From Nilaparvata lugens (lineage: Eukaryota > Arthropoda > Insecta > Hemiptera > Delphacidae): a stretch of DNA of 64,000 nt. Location: positions 21,834,285 to 21,898,284 of the forward strand of contig NC_052510.1 in the NCBI RefSeq assembly GCF_014356525.2, given 5' to 3'. The position numbers and the translations under genes were made by a program. Below, one piece after another: positions 1-8,979 of this stretch; position 1 is the stretch's first letter; each line of letters begins with the position of its first letter. Under the pieces are notes generated by a model. That model was not told where the DNA came from. It ran no database searches and saw only the letters and a list, made by a program, of their open reading frames with translations.

Positions 1-101
1 ACTTTTGGCAATCGTGCCTATGTACATGAATTCAACATGTTACAGTGTATGTCTCATTGAGAGCACTGTCCCACATAATGTCAAGGTTATAATATGTACT
101 T

Positions 102-507
102 CATTCAATTTTGTTGATAGCTACCCTTGGCTTTACGAGCGTATTAATGTCGACCAAGACATTCAATTTTGTTGATAGCTACCCTTGGCTTTACAAGTGT
201 ATTAATGTCGACCAAGACATTTAATTTTGTTGATAGCTACCCTTGGCTTTACAAGCGTATTAATGTCGACCAAGACATTCAATTTTATTGATAGCCACCC
301 TTGGCTTTACAAGCGTATTAATGTCAACCAAGACATTCAATTTTGTTGATAGCTACCCTTGGCTTTACAAGTGTATTAATGTCGACCAAGACATTTAATT
401 TTGTTGATAGCTACCCTTGGCTTTACAAGTGTATTAATGTCGACCAAGACATTCAATTTTGTTGATAGCTACCCTTGGCTTGCAAGCGTATTCCCATATC
501 TGAGTTG
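102..507. repeat. 58-bp tandem repeat, 7 copies
   Basis: Copies start at 102, 160, 218, 276, 334, 392 and 450, an exact 58-bp period. Each contains TTGATAGCTACCCTTGGC and AATGTCGACCAAGACATT. The last copy drifts into a variant ending in CCCATATCTGAGTTG. The corresponding place in the downstream LTR (about 9780-9850) has only one variant copy, so the array was expanded in this LTR or contracted in the other. Confidence 0.92.
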
Positions 508-1040
508 TTCAATTAATGTCTTACTTGAAATTCAATTCACTGAAGGCCCATGTCGCCTGTATTCAACATTGACAATTTTTACATTGTATTTGACAGCTAC
601 CCTTAGCTCATAAGTGATATTTTAAGGCCACTGACGCCTATTAATTGTTCTATTGATGTCTATCTTGACATTCAAATCACTGAAGGCCTATGTCACCTAT
701 ATTAATGTACTCAATATTATCAACTATTTCATTGTATTTGACAGCTACCTTTAGCTCATAAGTGATATTTTAAGGCCACCGACGCCTGTTTCAATGTGTA
801 TGACATTGATTTTGGAACTTATTTATGTTAATGTCAACTAAGGCATTTTCATTTCTGAACTTATTTATGTTAATGTCGACCAAGGCATTTTCATTTCTGA
901 ACTTACTTATTTGTGTCAATGTCGACCAAGGCATTTTCATTTCTGAACTTACTTGTGTTAATGTCGACCAAGGCATCTTCATTTCTGAACTTATTCACTT
1001 GTGTTAATATCGACCGAGACATTCAATTATTCTAAGATTT
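508..1040. repeat. Composite LTR repeats (about 130-bp and 41-49-bp units)
   Basis: Two further repeat families sit inside the LTR. The first, about 530-790, has a unit of about 130 bp containing TGAAGGCCCATGTCGCCTG and TTTAAGGCCAC; it occurs about twice here and about three times at 9589-10110. The second, about 825-1020, has four to five copies of a 41-49-bp unit containing ACCAAGGCATTTTCATTTC; the same block is at 10140-10345. Short reading frames through these arrays are repeat translations, not genes. Confidence 0.85.
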
Positions 1041-1159
1041 TGTATTAGTGTCAATCAACATTCAACCATTTCAATATATAGAGCATTATCTACATTTCAT
1101 TGTCATTTGTTAATATTACTCTCTATTTCTATTTCTCTGAACTATTCTCTCCATTTCTT

Positions 1160-1474
1160 CCATCCTTTTCTCCTGTGGGTGCTAGATCTCTTCGTGTTGG
1201 GAGAAAGAAACAGGGGTACACTAGGCCACTCAAGGTGATATTGGGTAATCCTGCTGATGCTTCAACAGTCATATCTAAATTCAATGCCGAGTTGTGTGAT
1301 CCATTGCTATCCAAAGTTAGACTATTTAGAGATAGAACCCCATTTGAGGCTAACCATCTGAAAACTTAAAATGCCGAACTGGCCAATCGAAAGTCCAGGG
1401 GTGAGGAGGGGCTTACAATCAAATATATCAGTGGGGTCCCAAAAATTGTGAGTAATAAGCAAAAAAATGCATAA
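1160..1474 (+). pseudogene. LINE-1 ORF1, C-terminal remnant
   Basis: The frame carries the C-terminal part of a LINE ORF1 nucleic-acid-binding protein: RPLKVILGNPADA and then SKVRLFRDRTPFEANHL, the pattern of RRM-like LINE ORF1 tails where the ending DRTP...HL is common. It is broken by one in-frame TAA at 1367-1369. The frame then continues without shift (ending with the segment IKYISGVPKIV) to a TAA at 1472-1474. The N-terminal half is missing because the element starts at about 1118. The ORF1 end overlaps the opening of the ORF2 frame (1459). Family assignment rests on remembered motif similarity. Confidence 0.65.
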
Positions 1475-4302
1475 GTTCCAACGGTACACCAAAGAACTAT
1501 AGTATTTATTTTCAGAATGTCAATGGGTTGAGGTCTAAATTAACTGATTTGTCTCTTAATGCTTCAGTCACGGCATATGATATGATTGCCTCTGTAGAGA
1601 CTAATCTTAGTTCTGATATTAGTGATAGTGAGCTTGGTCTTGACTGCTACAGCATGTATAGATGTGACAGATTAGAACTTACCTTTCCTAAATTAAGTGG
1701 TGGTGGAGTCCTTGTGGCTGTACATAATAGTATTTTTAGTTACCCTATTGTTGTATTGTCTTGTAAAAGTGAATGCCTGTTTATTTTATGTTCCCTGTTA
1801 GTTTGTAAGTTTTTGCTTGTTTGTGCCTATATTCCTCCTAACCAGCCAGCTAAGATTTATGATGATTTATGCCAATCCATTGATTGTGCCATATTGCAAG
1901 CTGGAAGCCCAGATTATGTATCACTGATTGGTGATTTTAATCTGCCAAATGTTGATTGGTCCAGATTGAACTTGTTTCATGCTGCTACTTCTAGATCTAT
2001 TGCTGATTTGGCTCTTGCACACAACCTCCAGCAGGCAAACAACAAGTTGAATTCTAGGGGAGTACTTCTGGACCTGGTTTTTTCTTCTATTCCTGACTTG
2101 TTGGTGAGTAAGCCATTGGAAGTACTGGTTCCTGAGGATAGGCATCACCCTGCCCTTCATATAGGTTTTTGCTTGAGTGGTGGGTCTCAACCAAGATATG
2201 TTAAACACATTCCTGACTTCCGGAAAAGTGATTTGGTCTCTATATTCCAGGTTCTTCAGGGTAAGGAATATCCGCTTTTAAGCTGCATGGAAGGTATGGT
2301 GGTTGAGCAGAAGTTCAGTGAATTCTGCAGTGATTTGAGATCTTCCATCATGAGGTTTACTCCAGTGAGAAGGGTTTATGTCTCTAACTTCCCTAAATGG
2401 TTCTCTAATGATCTAAAGAGACTGATTGTGGCTAGAAAGAGTGCACACAGGAATTACAAGGCCAATGGCAGTATCCACCTCTATGAAGCTTTCTGCTGCT
2501 TGAGGGACAGATGTAAGGACCTGACTAGAAGATGTTATGATGCCTATATAATGGGTGTGGAGGATTCTGTCCAGACTAATATAAAATCTTTCTGGTCCCA
2601 TGTCAATGGGCTAAAGAAGGTCTCTAAAAAATCCACTATTGTAAAACTGGATGACAAGTGTGCTTCTACTGCTGCTGATAAGTGTGAACTCTTTGCTGAA
2701 TGCTTTTCATCCACTTTTGCTCAGAGTGTAGTTCCTGTTCCTACTTTTGATTTTGGCTGGAATCAGGTGGTTCCGCCATGCTGCATTGCTGCTTCTGATG
2801 TTCAACGGAGGCTGGAGACTTTAGATGTTAATAGGGGGGTAGGACCTGATGGTATTCCTTCTCTGGTACTCCGTTTCTGTGCTCCTGTCCTGGCTGGTCA
2901 CCTGGCTGTGTTCTTTGCTGCTCTGCTAACAGTAGGTATCTTCCCTGAGGTTCTCAAGAGTGGTTTCCTGGTGCCTGTGTTCAAGTCAGGTGACCATTGT
3001 AATGCCAGAAATTATAGACCTATTACAATCCAGTCTGTGATAGCCATGGTATTTGAGGGCATAGTTACGGACCATCTTTATTTCTGCCTGCGTAAGGGTA
3101 TATCTATGGAGCAGCATGGGTTTCTGAGGTCTAGATCTACAGTTACTAATCTTCTGGAGTTTCAGGATTTTGTGATGGGAGCCTTTGTGAATGCTTGTCA
3201 GGTGGATTGCTTGTACTTGGATCTCTCAAAGGCCTTTGATAGAGTTAATCACACTCTTATGATTGCCAAGTTGAAGGGTTATGGAGTCCATGGATCATTG
3301 CTAATGTGGTTGGATAGCTACCTGAGGGATAGAACTCTTATTGTTAGGTATGAGGGTCATGAGTCATCACCATTCAGGGCCTTATCTGGGGTTCCACAGG
3401 GGTCTCATCTGGGTCCCCTCCTTTTCAACTTATTTATGAATGATATTGGTAGTGTCATCTCTTCCAATTTCTTAATGTATGCTGATGATGTGAAACTTTT
3501 TGATGTGGTGTCGCATGGTACAGGGCGCAATGCACTGCAGTCTTCACTCTTGAACATTGATAAATGGTGTTTGGATAATGGCATGGCACTGAACACTGCT
3601 AATTGTGTGATGATGTCTTTCAGACGTGGGTCCAATATCCTTGATATTCAATATGTCCTGCAGGGTGCTCCTCTGATAAGAGTGTTTAAATTCAATGACC
3701 TTGGGGTTACCATGAGTCCCTCCCTTAGTCCTTTGGAGCATGTGTGTGGGATAACAGCCAAGGCTAGGTCACTGCTTGGATTCATTTTCAGGTCCTCTAG
3801 AGATTTCAGATCTCCTCATAGTCTCCTGGTTCTGTTCAGGGCACTGGTCCTTCCTGTTATGGAGTATGCTTCTGTCATATGGTCCCCATACCACCAATAC
3901 CAGATTGATATACTACAGAAGGTCCAGAGACGTTTTGTGAGAATGCTTGGCTGCAGGATGGGGTTTGCATGCTTTGATGTGCCTGTGGAGGAAATTGAGA
4001 GACATTTTGGCCTTTTACCTTTGGCTTCTAGGAGGAGACTCTTCGACTTGATGCTTCTTTACAAATTGGTGAATGGAGCATTGGACTGCTTGGAATTGTT
4101 GGCTGGCATTGATATCTGTGCTCCAAGAGGGACCCGCTCTAGGACGATCTTCAGATGACGTCTTCATACAACAGCTTACGCATACAATAGTGGTTTGTCA
4201 AGGGTGCTGCGATCTGGTTGTGAGGCTGCTGCGGCAGGAATTGATTTCTTTGATGTGTCCGTGGTAGCTTTCAGGAGGGCAGCCATGCGGTGGGGACTCT
4301 AG
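1459..4302 (+). pseudogene. LINE-1 ORF2: APE endonuclease-reverse transcriptase, one nonsense codon
   Basis: This is the polyprotein that nicks target DNA and reverse-transcribes the element RNA. The endonuclease domain starts with FQNVNGLRSK (about 1513), before any in-frame ATG; the first ATG in frame is at about 1582. It continues with LIGDFNLPNVDW near 1927, while the usual SDH motif is altered to an EDRHH context. Reverse transcriptase motifs follow in order: VGPDGIPS, NYRPITI, LDLSKAFDRVNH, GVPQGSHLGPLLFN and the catalytic YADD at about 3478-3489. A TGA at 4156-4158 interrupts the frame, but the same frame stays open to TAG 4300-4302, so this is a single nonsense mutation in an otherwise intact 940-codon frame. 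Position and overlap with ORF1 suggest ORF2 is translated by frameshift or reinitiation. Confidence 0.9.
1462..1468 (+). other. Candidate -1 ribosomal slippery heptamer at the ORF1/ORF2 overlap
   Basis: In the ORF1 frame the sequence reads A AAA AAT, the X XXY YYZ layout used for -1 frameshifting. It is four codons before the ORF1 stop, and the ORF2 frame is exactly -1 relative to ORF1 and open from 1459. I did not identify a convincing downstream pseudoknot by eye. Function is inference. Confidence 0.35.
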
Positions 4303-4722
4303 CTCCTTCTTTGTTGTTAGCTGATATTTATATATCTTTCGTCTTATCATCCTTTCTCCTTTTGTTTTTTTCTGCATGTTTTTTGTTATACCCTTTGTGA
4401 TTACTTGTTAGTGATCTAATGCTGAGGTTTGCCTAATTTATTTTTCTCTTTTATTTGGCTATAGGCTACTTTGAATGCTTTACCTTCATTGCTTTGCATT
4501 AAAATTTAGCTTCATTATGTAATATGTATACTTTGGGGGCACTAGCCAATCCTCTTTAACTTAGCTTGTTATTGTTATGCTTGTTATTATGCTTATTATT
4601 AGGCTATAATTATGCTTATTAGTATTATTATCATTATTCTTATTTTATATGCTTCTTTTTTGTGCTTTTTGATTGTTGTAATTGGTGTGTACCGTTGGAA
4701 AATAAATAAATAAATAAATAAA
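4303..4722 (+). other. LINE-1 3' UTR and (AAAT)n tail
   Basis: This non-coding, AT-rich sequence follows the last ORF2 stop. It ends in about five copies of AAAT (4699-4722), the typical short-repeat 3' terminus of Jockey/CR1-type elements, and then the LTR sequence resumes at 4723. Confidence 0.8.
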
Positions 4723-5397
4723 TTCCTTTTTAAAAAAATCATTAAGATTGAATTTTTCAGCAGTAACTTTATCATTGTATCACTTAAATTGTCTACTCTC
4801 AATTCAGGTATCATTAATAGTATCTCAATGGTCTAATAGGCTTCAATGGTCATTAGTGTCATTGACCTAATTTCATTTAAATTTTGTATTTTTCTAACGT
4901 TTTTTATTACATGTTGTAATAAAATTATTCCAAAGTTTTTATTCGATTTAATCTACTTACACTTGTTTTTATATGTGGCCATCTGCCTATTATTTTATTA
5001 ATATTAAATCTCATCTTGTTGACTCATTTTGTCTTTTATTGGCGTACTTACCACACTTCAAGCTATCAGTATTTTTATGCACAGAATTCAGAGATTTATT
5101 CGTAGGTATTAATACCAACTATCATTCACAGTCCACTGCCCTGACTTTTGATTCTGTCATAAAAATTGGTCCTCCAGCCCGTTCATTTTTGATCCAGTGT
5201 TTACCTAGGATAATTGTTAATTTTTATTACCCATTTCTTGGTCCATTGAACCTTAGGGTTTCAGTGACCGTGTGCCTAATAGTCTAGCTTGATGCCAATG
5301 ATTAGGTCCCACACTAGAATATATTTTATTCCATTGTATTTTTGTATGTTTGTATTGTTTAATATTAAGCATTCACACACTTGTTTCAAATTTTCAG
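4723..5397 (+). mobile_element. Upstream LTR of BEL-A, second part
   Basis: The sequence resumes the LTR after LINE-1 and matches 10438-11112 with few differences; the clearest is a replaced stretch near 4830-4845 versus 10540-10555. The LTR end is placed at about 5397 because the sequence there ends in CA and a possible primer-binding site starting TGG follows within about five bases. That boundary is approximate. Reading frames here are identical in both LTR copies and look like non-coding shadows. Confidence 0.65.
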
Positions 5398-5716
5398 TAC
5401 TGGCTGCAACTCAAAGCACGCTGCGACGTGTATGCACCAGCTGTCAACTATATTGTACCCTGAGAGACTGAACTGCACCGAACTGGTCACAGACGGCTAT
5501 TGCGCATTGAGAAAACACCACACGGCACACTACACCGCCTTGCGAGCTCGCTACTTGACTTGCCGCACAGCAAGCTTGACACAACTTGCCTCAAACGCAC
5601 AGGCGTGCCTCTCTGCGTACTGGACCAGCGCCCAAAGTTGCTTATTGGCGCAGCAATCGCATTGCTACAGTGCAGTATCGTTTCGTTCACTCAGGTTTTT
5701 CTGTTAATTTTTAAGC

Positions 5717-6490
5717 ATGTCCGATCATGAGGAAGATTCACTTCCTGAGCCTTCTGCTCTTTTCAATGCAAGAGACAATTTACACCAGGAAATAGATTGG
5801 TTCATAACCAGCTATAACAATTATGTTGTGGACACTGAAGCCACTTATTATCAATTGTTGACTGTCAAAAACGAACTAGGTTCACTCAGAATTAAGTATG
5901 ATAAGATACATGAACAGTTATGGAATGCAGAGTTGCAAGCACAAGACACTTCAACTCATTTTGAAATACTTAATAAGTTTATCTCCATTACCTCTAAGGC
6001 AAATGCTGCATTAACTGCTTTTGAAAACAGACAATGCAACAATGAGGCCACTGCTGGTAATTCCCAGTGGCCAACATCTCAAAACTCACATTTGGAAAAT
6101 TTTCAGTTGCCTCAGATTCCGCTTCCACGTTTCAATGGGGAGCTTTCAAAATGGCAAGCATTCTCAAGTGCTTTTACCAATATTATTGGTAATCAGGATA
6201 ATATTAATGACTCATTGAAATTTTTCTATCTTTGTCAATCACTCAGTGGTGAAGCTCTTTCTAGAGTGGAACACATTGAAGCTGACGAAAATGGTTTTCA
6301 GCTTGCATGGAACCTCTTAAGGGAGAGGTACGACAATAAGAGATTAATTGCTGCCAGGCACGTCACGGCAATTGAATCTCCTCCTACCATAAAACGTAAC
6401 TGTCCGCAATCATTACGGGCATTCATTGACTTTTGCAAGTCCCACATTACCGTGCTTAAAGCGCTTCAACTTGCGTCCAAATCAAGGACT
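5717..6490 (+). pseudogene. BEL-A gag, N-terminal and capsid-like part (frameshifted)
   Basis: The ATG at 5717 begins MSDHEEDSLPEPSALF, also found at 11433 behind the second LTR, which supports it as the authentic start. The product is a Gag precursor. It has a coiled-coil-like N-terminal third and then the BEL-type capsid segment with LPRFNGELSKWQAFSSAF and the repeat-type GEALSRVEHIEADENGF. After about residue 255 the frame is lost: the Gag sequence continues in another frame from about 6490 (HMLL-type segment, then TVRELEKSVG). I see no slippery site at the shift, so it looks like a mutation rather than programmed frameshifting. The zinc knuckles lie downstream in the second frame. Confidence 0.8.
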
Positions 6491-8590
6491 TATTGTACAT
6501 GCACAAAATGTTGTTGCAGTTGGATACTGCTACTGTTCGAGAATTGGAAAAGAGTGTTGGTATACACGACATTCCCACCATTGATAAATTTTGGAATTTT
6601 TTGGAATCACAATGCAAAATCAAGGAAGCTGTTGCTTCAAGCTCAGCTAACCATCATCAAGGAAATGTACAGCAAGGTACATCCAACTCGGTTGGTGCTC
6701 ATAGCAAGCCGAAGTTCAATCAAAATCAATCAAATGTTCAATCAAGAATGCAGGTCACTACCTCTTCCATGCCACCTTGTAGTTTTTGTAATTCTGTTGG
6801 TCATTTTCCAAATCGTTGTAATGAATTATTGAAGTTGCAGGTTATTGATCCTTGGAATGCTGTCCGTGACAAAAGGTTATGTTATAATTGCATCAAGCCT
6901 TTCACACCCAATCATATTTGTTCGGACAAATCTTGTACACTTTGTGGCAAGAGTCACCACACTGTTCTTCATAGGTCGTATCCTCAATCGCGAGACACTC
7001 AGCCTACTTTTAAGGATAAGGTAACTTCCAATGTTATTCATTCTCAAACTGTTGCTCCCTCCAAGGGTAAGAATGCTGTTTTGAATTCTGTCATGGTTCA
7101 GAATGCGGAAACAACTAAACAAGCTGTTTCTCATGCAGAACAGCCTCAGAAGAACTCTCATGTCACAATGAGCTCCACCTCATCACTGTGTTTGCAACAG
7201 CAATCAACTGTCGCTTTGTTACCTACTGCCGAAGTTTTGGTTCAATCTTCTAGTGGGGAATTTATTAAAGCAACCGCGCTTTTAGATTCTTGTTCTGATT
7301 GTTATTTGATGTCAACTAGGTTGGCTAAAAAATTGTCACTTGTTACTTTGTATTCGGACACTTTGATTCATAGTGTAGGTGAGAATAAGACCAAATCATC
7401 TATTTCTCATTCAGCTTGCTTGTCTTCATCTGATCGTTTGTGGTCGGTTGAAGAAAATTGTATTGTAGTTGATAGCATATCATCTCATGTTCCTAGTGTG
7501 AACATTGATCTTTCTAAAATTTCAATTCCTGTTGAACTTAAATTAGCGGATCCATTGTTTGATCAACCTAAACCTGTAGATTTGTTACTTGGTGCTGGCA
7601 TATCCGCATCTGTACTTCAGCCTGGTAAATTATATCTGGCTCAAAATGCTCCTATTCTTCAGAAAACCAGTCTAGGTTGGGTCATATTTGGCTCTTGTAA
7701 AACTATTCGTCCTATTGCAGCACCTCGTTCATGCCTCCCTGCTTCGCCTGTGACCGCTCCCCATAGGGTCATGTCGAATTTTCTAACTTCAAATGATGTC
7801 TCTCATCAGTTAGAGAAATTAGTTCAGGAAATCAGTTCTCAATCAGTTCAGGTATTAGCTACTACTTCTTATCATAATGATGTTATCTCAGGCATAATTA
7901 ATAGTTGCTCCACTTATCACAAAATTGTTTGTACAATGGCGTATGTTCTACAGTTCATTCATAATTGTAGGAATCAAAATTTAGTCACTCTGCACTTTGG
8001 TCAATTAGCTGTCTCTGAAATATTAGAAGCTGAAAATCGTATCTTCAAATCCATTCAAGAAGAAGCTTTCTCTGCTGAACTTGAAGCATTGCTTCAAAAT
8101 CAGGAGCTATTGCCTAATAGCTCTACTAAAACCTTGTCACCATTCATTCACTCTGATTCACTGCTCAGAGTTGGTGGACGTTTGCAGAATGCAAATGCTT
8201 CCTTCGATTATAAACATCAAATATTGTTGCCTAGCAATCACAAATTCACTCGTGCATTGATTGTTGCTCACCATCGTCGTCTAAGTCATGCTGGTGTGCA
8301 GGCCGCCATGGCCAGTGTAAGACAACGATTTTGGTTTCCCTCCACCCGTCGCACCATCAAAAGTGTATTGCGGCATTGCATAATGTGTTTTCGCTTTTCT
8401 GCTCTTCGTTCTGAGCAAATCATGGGTAGTTTACCAGCAGCCCGCGTTAAGGCTAATTTTCCCTTTTACAATTGTGGTTTGGATTACGCCGGTCCTATTT
8501 CCATTCGTGTGGGCGGCCCCAAATTTCGTACTTTTTCTCCACCACTCTTCAGAAAAAATACCCATTCCTCCACCACTCTTCAGAAAAAAA
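6491..8590 (+). pseudogene. BEL-A gag tail-protease-integrase N-terminus fusion (RT/RNase H deleted)
   Basis: One 700-codon frame holds the Gag C-terminus with cysteine/histidine knuckles (CSFCNSVGHFPNRC at about 6778, then CYNC...CTLCGKSHHTVLH), followed by a retropepsin-like protease. The protease active site reads LLDSCSD at about 7285 rather than the usual D-S/T-G, so activity is doubtful. The flap-to-end part includes LLLGAGISASVL and SLGWVIFG. The frame then jumps, between about 7800 and 7890, to the integrase leader (SLLRVGGRLQNA), the HHCC zinc domain (HHRRLSHAG...CIMCFRFS) and the first core aspartate in GLDYAGP. Reverse transcriptase and RNase H are missing without loss of frame. 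The frame ends in a shift at an A-run near 8585. Confidence 0.85.
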
Positions 8591-8592
8591 GG
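8537..8592 (+). repeat. Direct repeat at the integrase deletion junction
   Basis: The sequence TCCACCACTCTTCAGAAAAA occurs twice, about 32 bp apart, exactly where the integrase core is lost. It is likely a trace of template switching or end joining that produced the deletion. Confidence 0.75.
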
Positions 8593-8813
8593 CAAATGGT
8601 TAAACAATTGTGAAAATTTGAAGGTCGGTACAGTTGTCATCTTGAAGGATCCTGGTTCCGCGCAGTCCACTTGGAAACTGGCGCGCATTACTGAAGTTCA
8701 TCCTGGTAAGGACGACAAGGTTCAAGTTGTCACTGTTTTCACTTCCTCCGGCACTTTTAAGAGGGTTATTTCAAGTTTAGCACCTCTTCCCATTGATGAG
8801 GATTCTAGTTGAT
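8591..8813 (+). pseudogene. BEL-A integrase C-terminal domain
   Basis: This fragment is in a different frame from the main polyprotein. It carries the C-terminal integrase-associated domain of BEL/Pao elements (DUF5641-type by memory): VGTVVILKDPGSAQSTWKLA, ITEVHPGKDDKVQVV, and the ending SSLAPLPIDEDSS before TGA. The same block closes BEL-B at 60540-60749 (WKLGRITEVFPGVDGKVQVV) and BEL-C at 53761-53900 minus. Between the integrase zinc domain and this piece, about 250 residues including the second D and E of the catalytic triad are gone, so this copy cannot encode a working integrase. Confidence 0.85.
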
Positions 8814-8961
8814 CCCCTTGCTCTTTTGGTTCATTTTGTATTTTCAGGTTTCATTGTTTTTTCCCCTGGTTCTCACATGGGGCCCAGTTTTCAATTTCCA
8901 ATTGCTTTGCCAGATTTGACATATTTTTTACTTTTTCTTATTGTGCCATACCCCCGTATGA

Positions 8962-8979
8962 CACAAGGGGCCCAGTTTA
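8962..8979 (+). other. BEL-A polypurine tract
   Basis: The tract CACAAGGGGCCCAG sits immediately before the inferred LTR start (TG at 8980). The same arrangement, CAGGGCCCACTTTATG, precedes the BEL-B LTR at 60814. Plus-strand DNA synthesis is primed from such tracts. Confidence 0.6.

Larger units (their letters stand above)
1..1117 (+). mobile_element. Upstream LTR of BEL-A, first part (cut by window edge)
   Basis: This stretch is the left part of a very long LTR. From about 530 to 1117 it matches 9589-10437 almost base for base, and the match resumes after LINE-1 at 4723 against 10438. It is built from several families of internal tandem repeats. The 5' boundary lies outside the window. The LTR assignment is inference: the downstream copy begins directly after a polypurine tract (8980) and is followed, as here, by the same gag start. 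No gene is present. Confidence 0.7.
1118..4722 (+). mobile_element. LINE-1: Jockey/CR1-type non-LTR retrotransposon, 5' truncated
   Basis: The insertion is defined by its empty site. At 10437/10438 the other LTR copy reads TTAATATT directly into CCTTTTTAAAA. Here the two halves are separated by about 3.6 kb ending in a short (AAAT)n tail at 4699-4722. It contains the 3' end of ORF1, a near-complete ORF2 (endonuclease plus reverse transcriptase) and a 3' UTR. At most a couple of bases of target duplication are visible. The 5' end falls inside ORF1, the usual result of incomplete reverse transcription. Confidence 0.9.
5398..8979 (+). mobile_element. BEL-A internal region (BEL/Pao retrotransposon, internally deleted)
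   Basis: The region runs from a leader (5398-5716) through gag and protease to integrase parts and a polypurine tract before the 3' LTR at 8980. Reverse transcriptase and RNase H are absent, and the integrase core is mostly absent. What remains keeps long open frames, so this resembles a deleted, possibly trans-mobilised copy. BEL/Pao identity follows from the gag layout, the protease-to-integrase order and the conserved C-terminal integrase domain shared with BEL-B (60036-60749). Confidence 0.85.

Noticed and set aside
791..1007. Short frames at 791-1007 and 10112-10434
   Set aside because: Translations of the 41-49-bp LTR repeats, identical in both LTRs.
4973..5730. Several small frames shared by both LTR/leader copies (for example 4973-5287 and 10689-11003)
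   Set aside because: Conservation is explained by recent duplication of the whole LTR. No motif is present and two frames overlap on opposite strands.
6470..6500. Programmed frameshift within BEL-A gag
   Set aside because: The shift falls inside the capsid region and no slippery heptamer is visible; a mutation is simpler.
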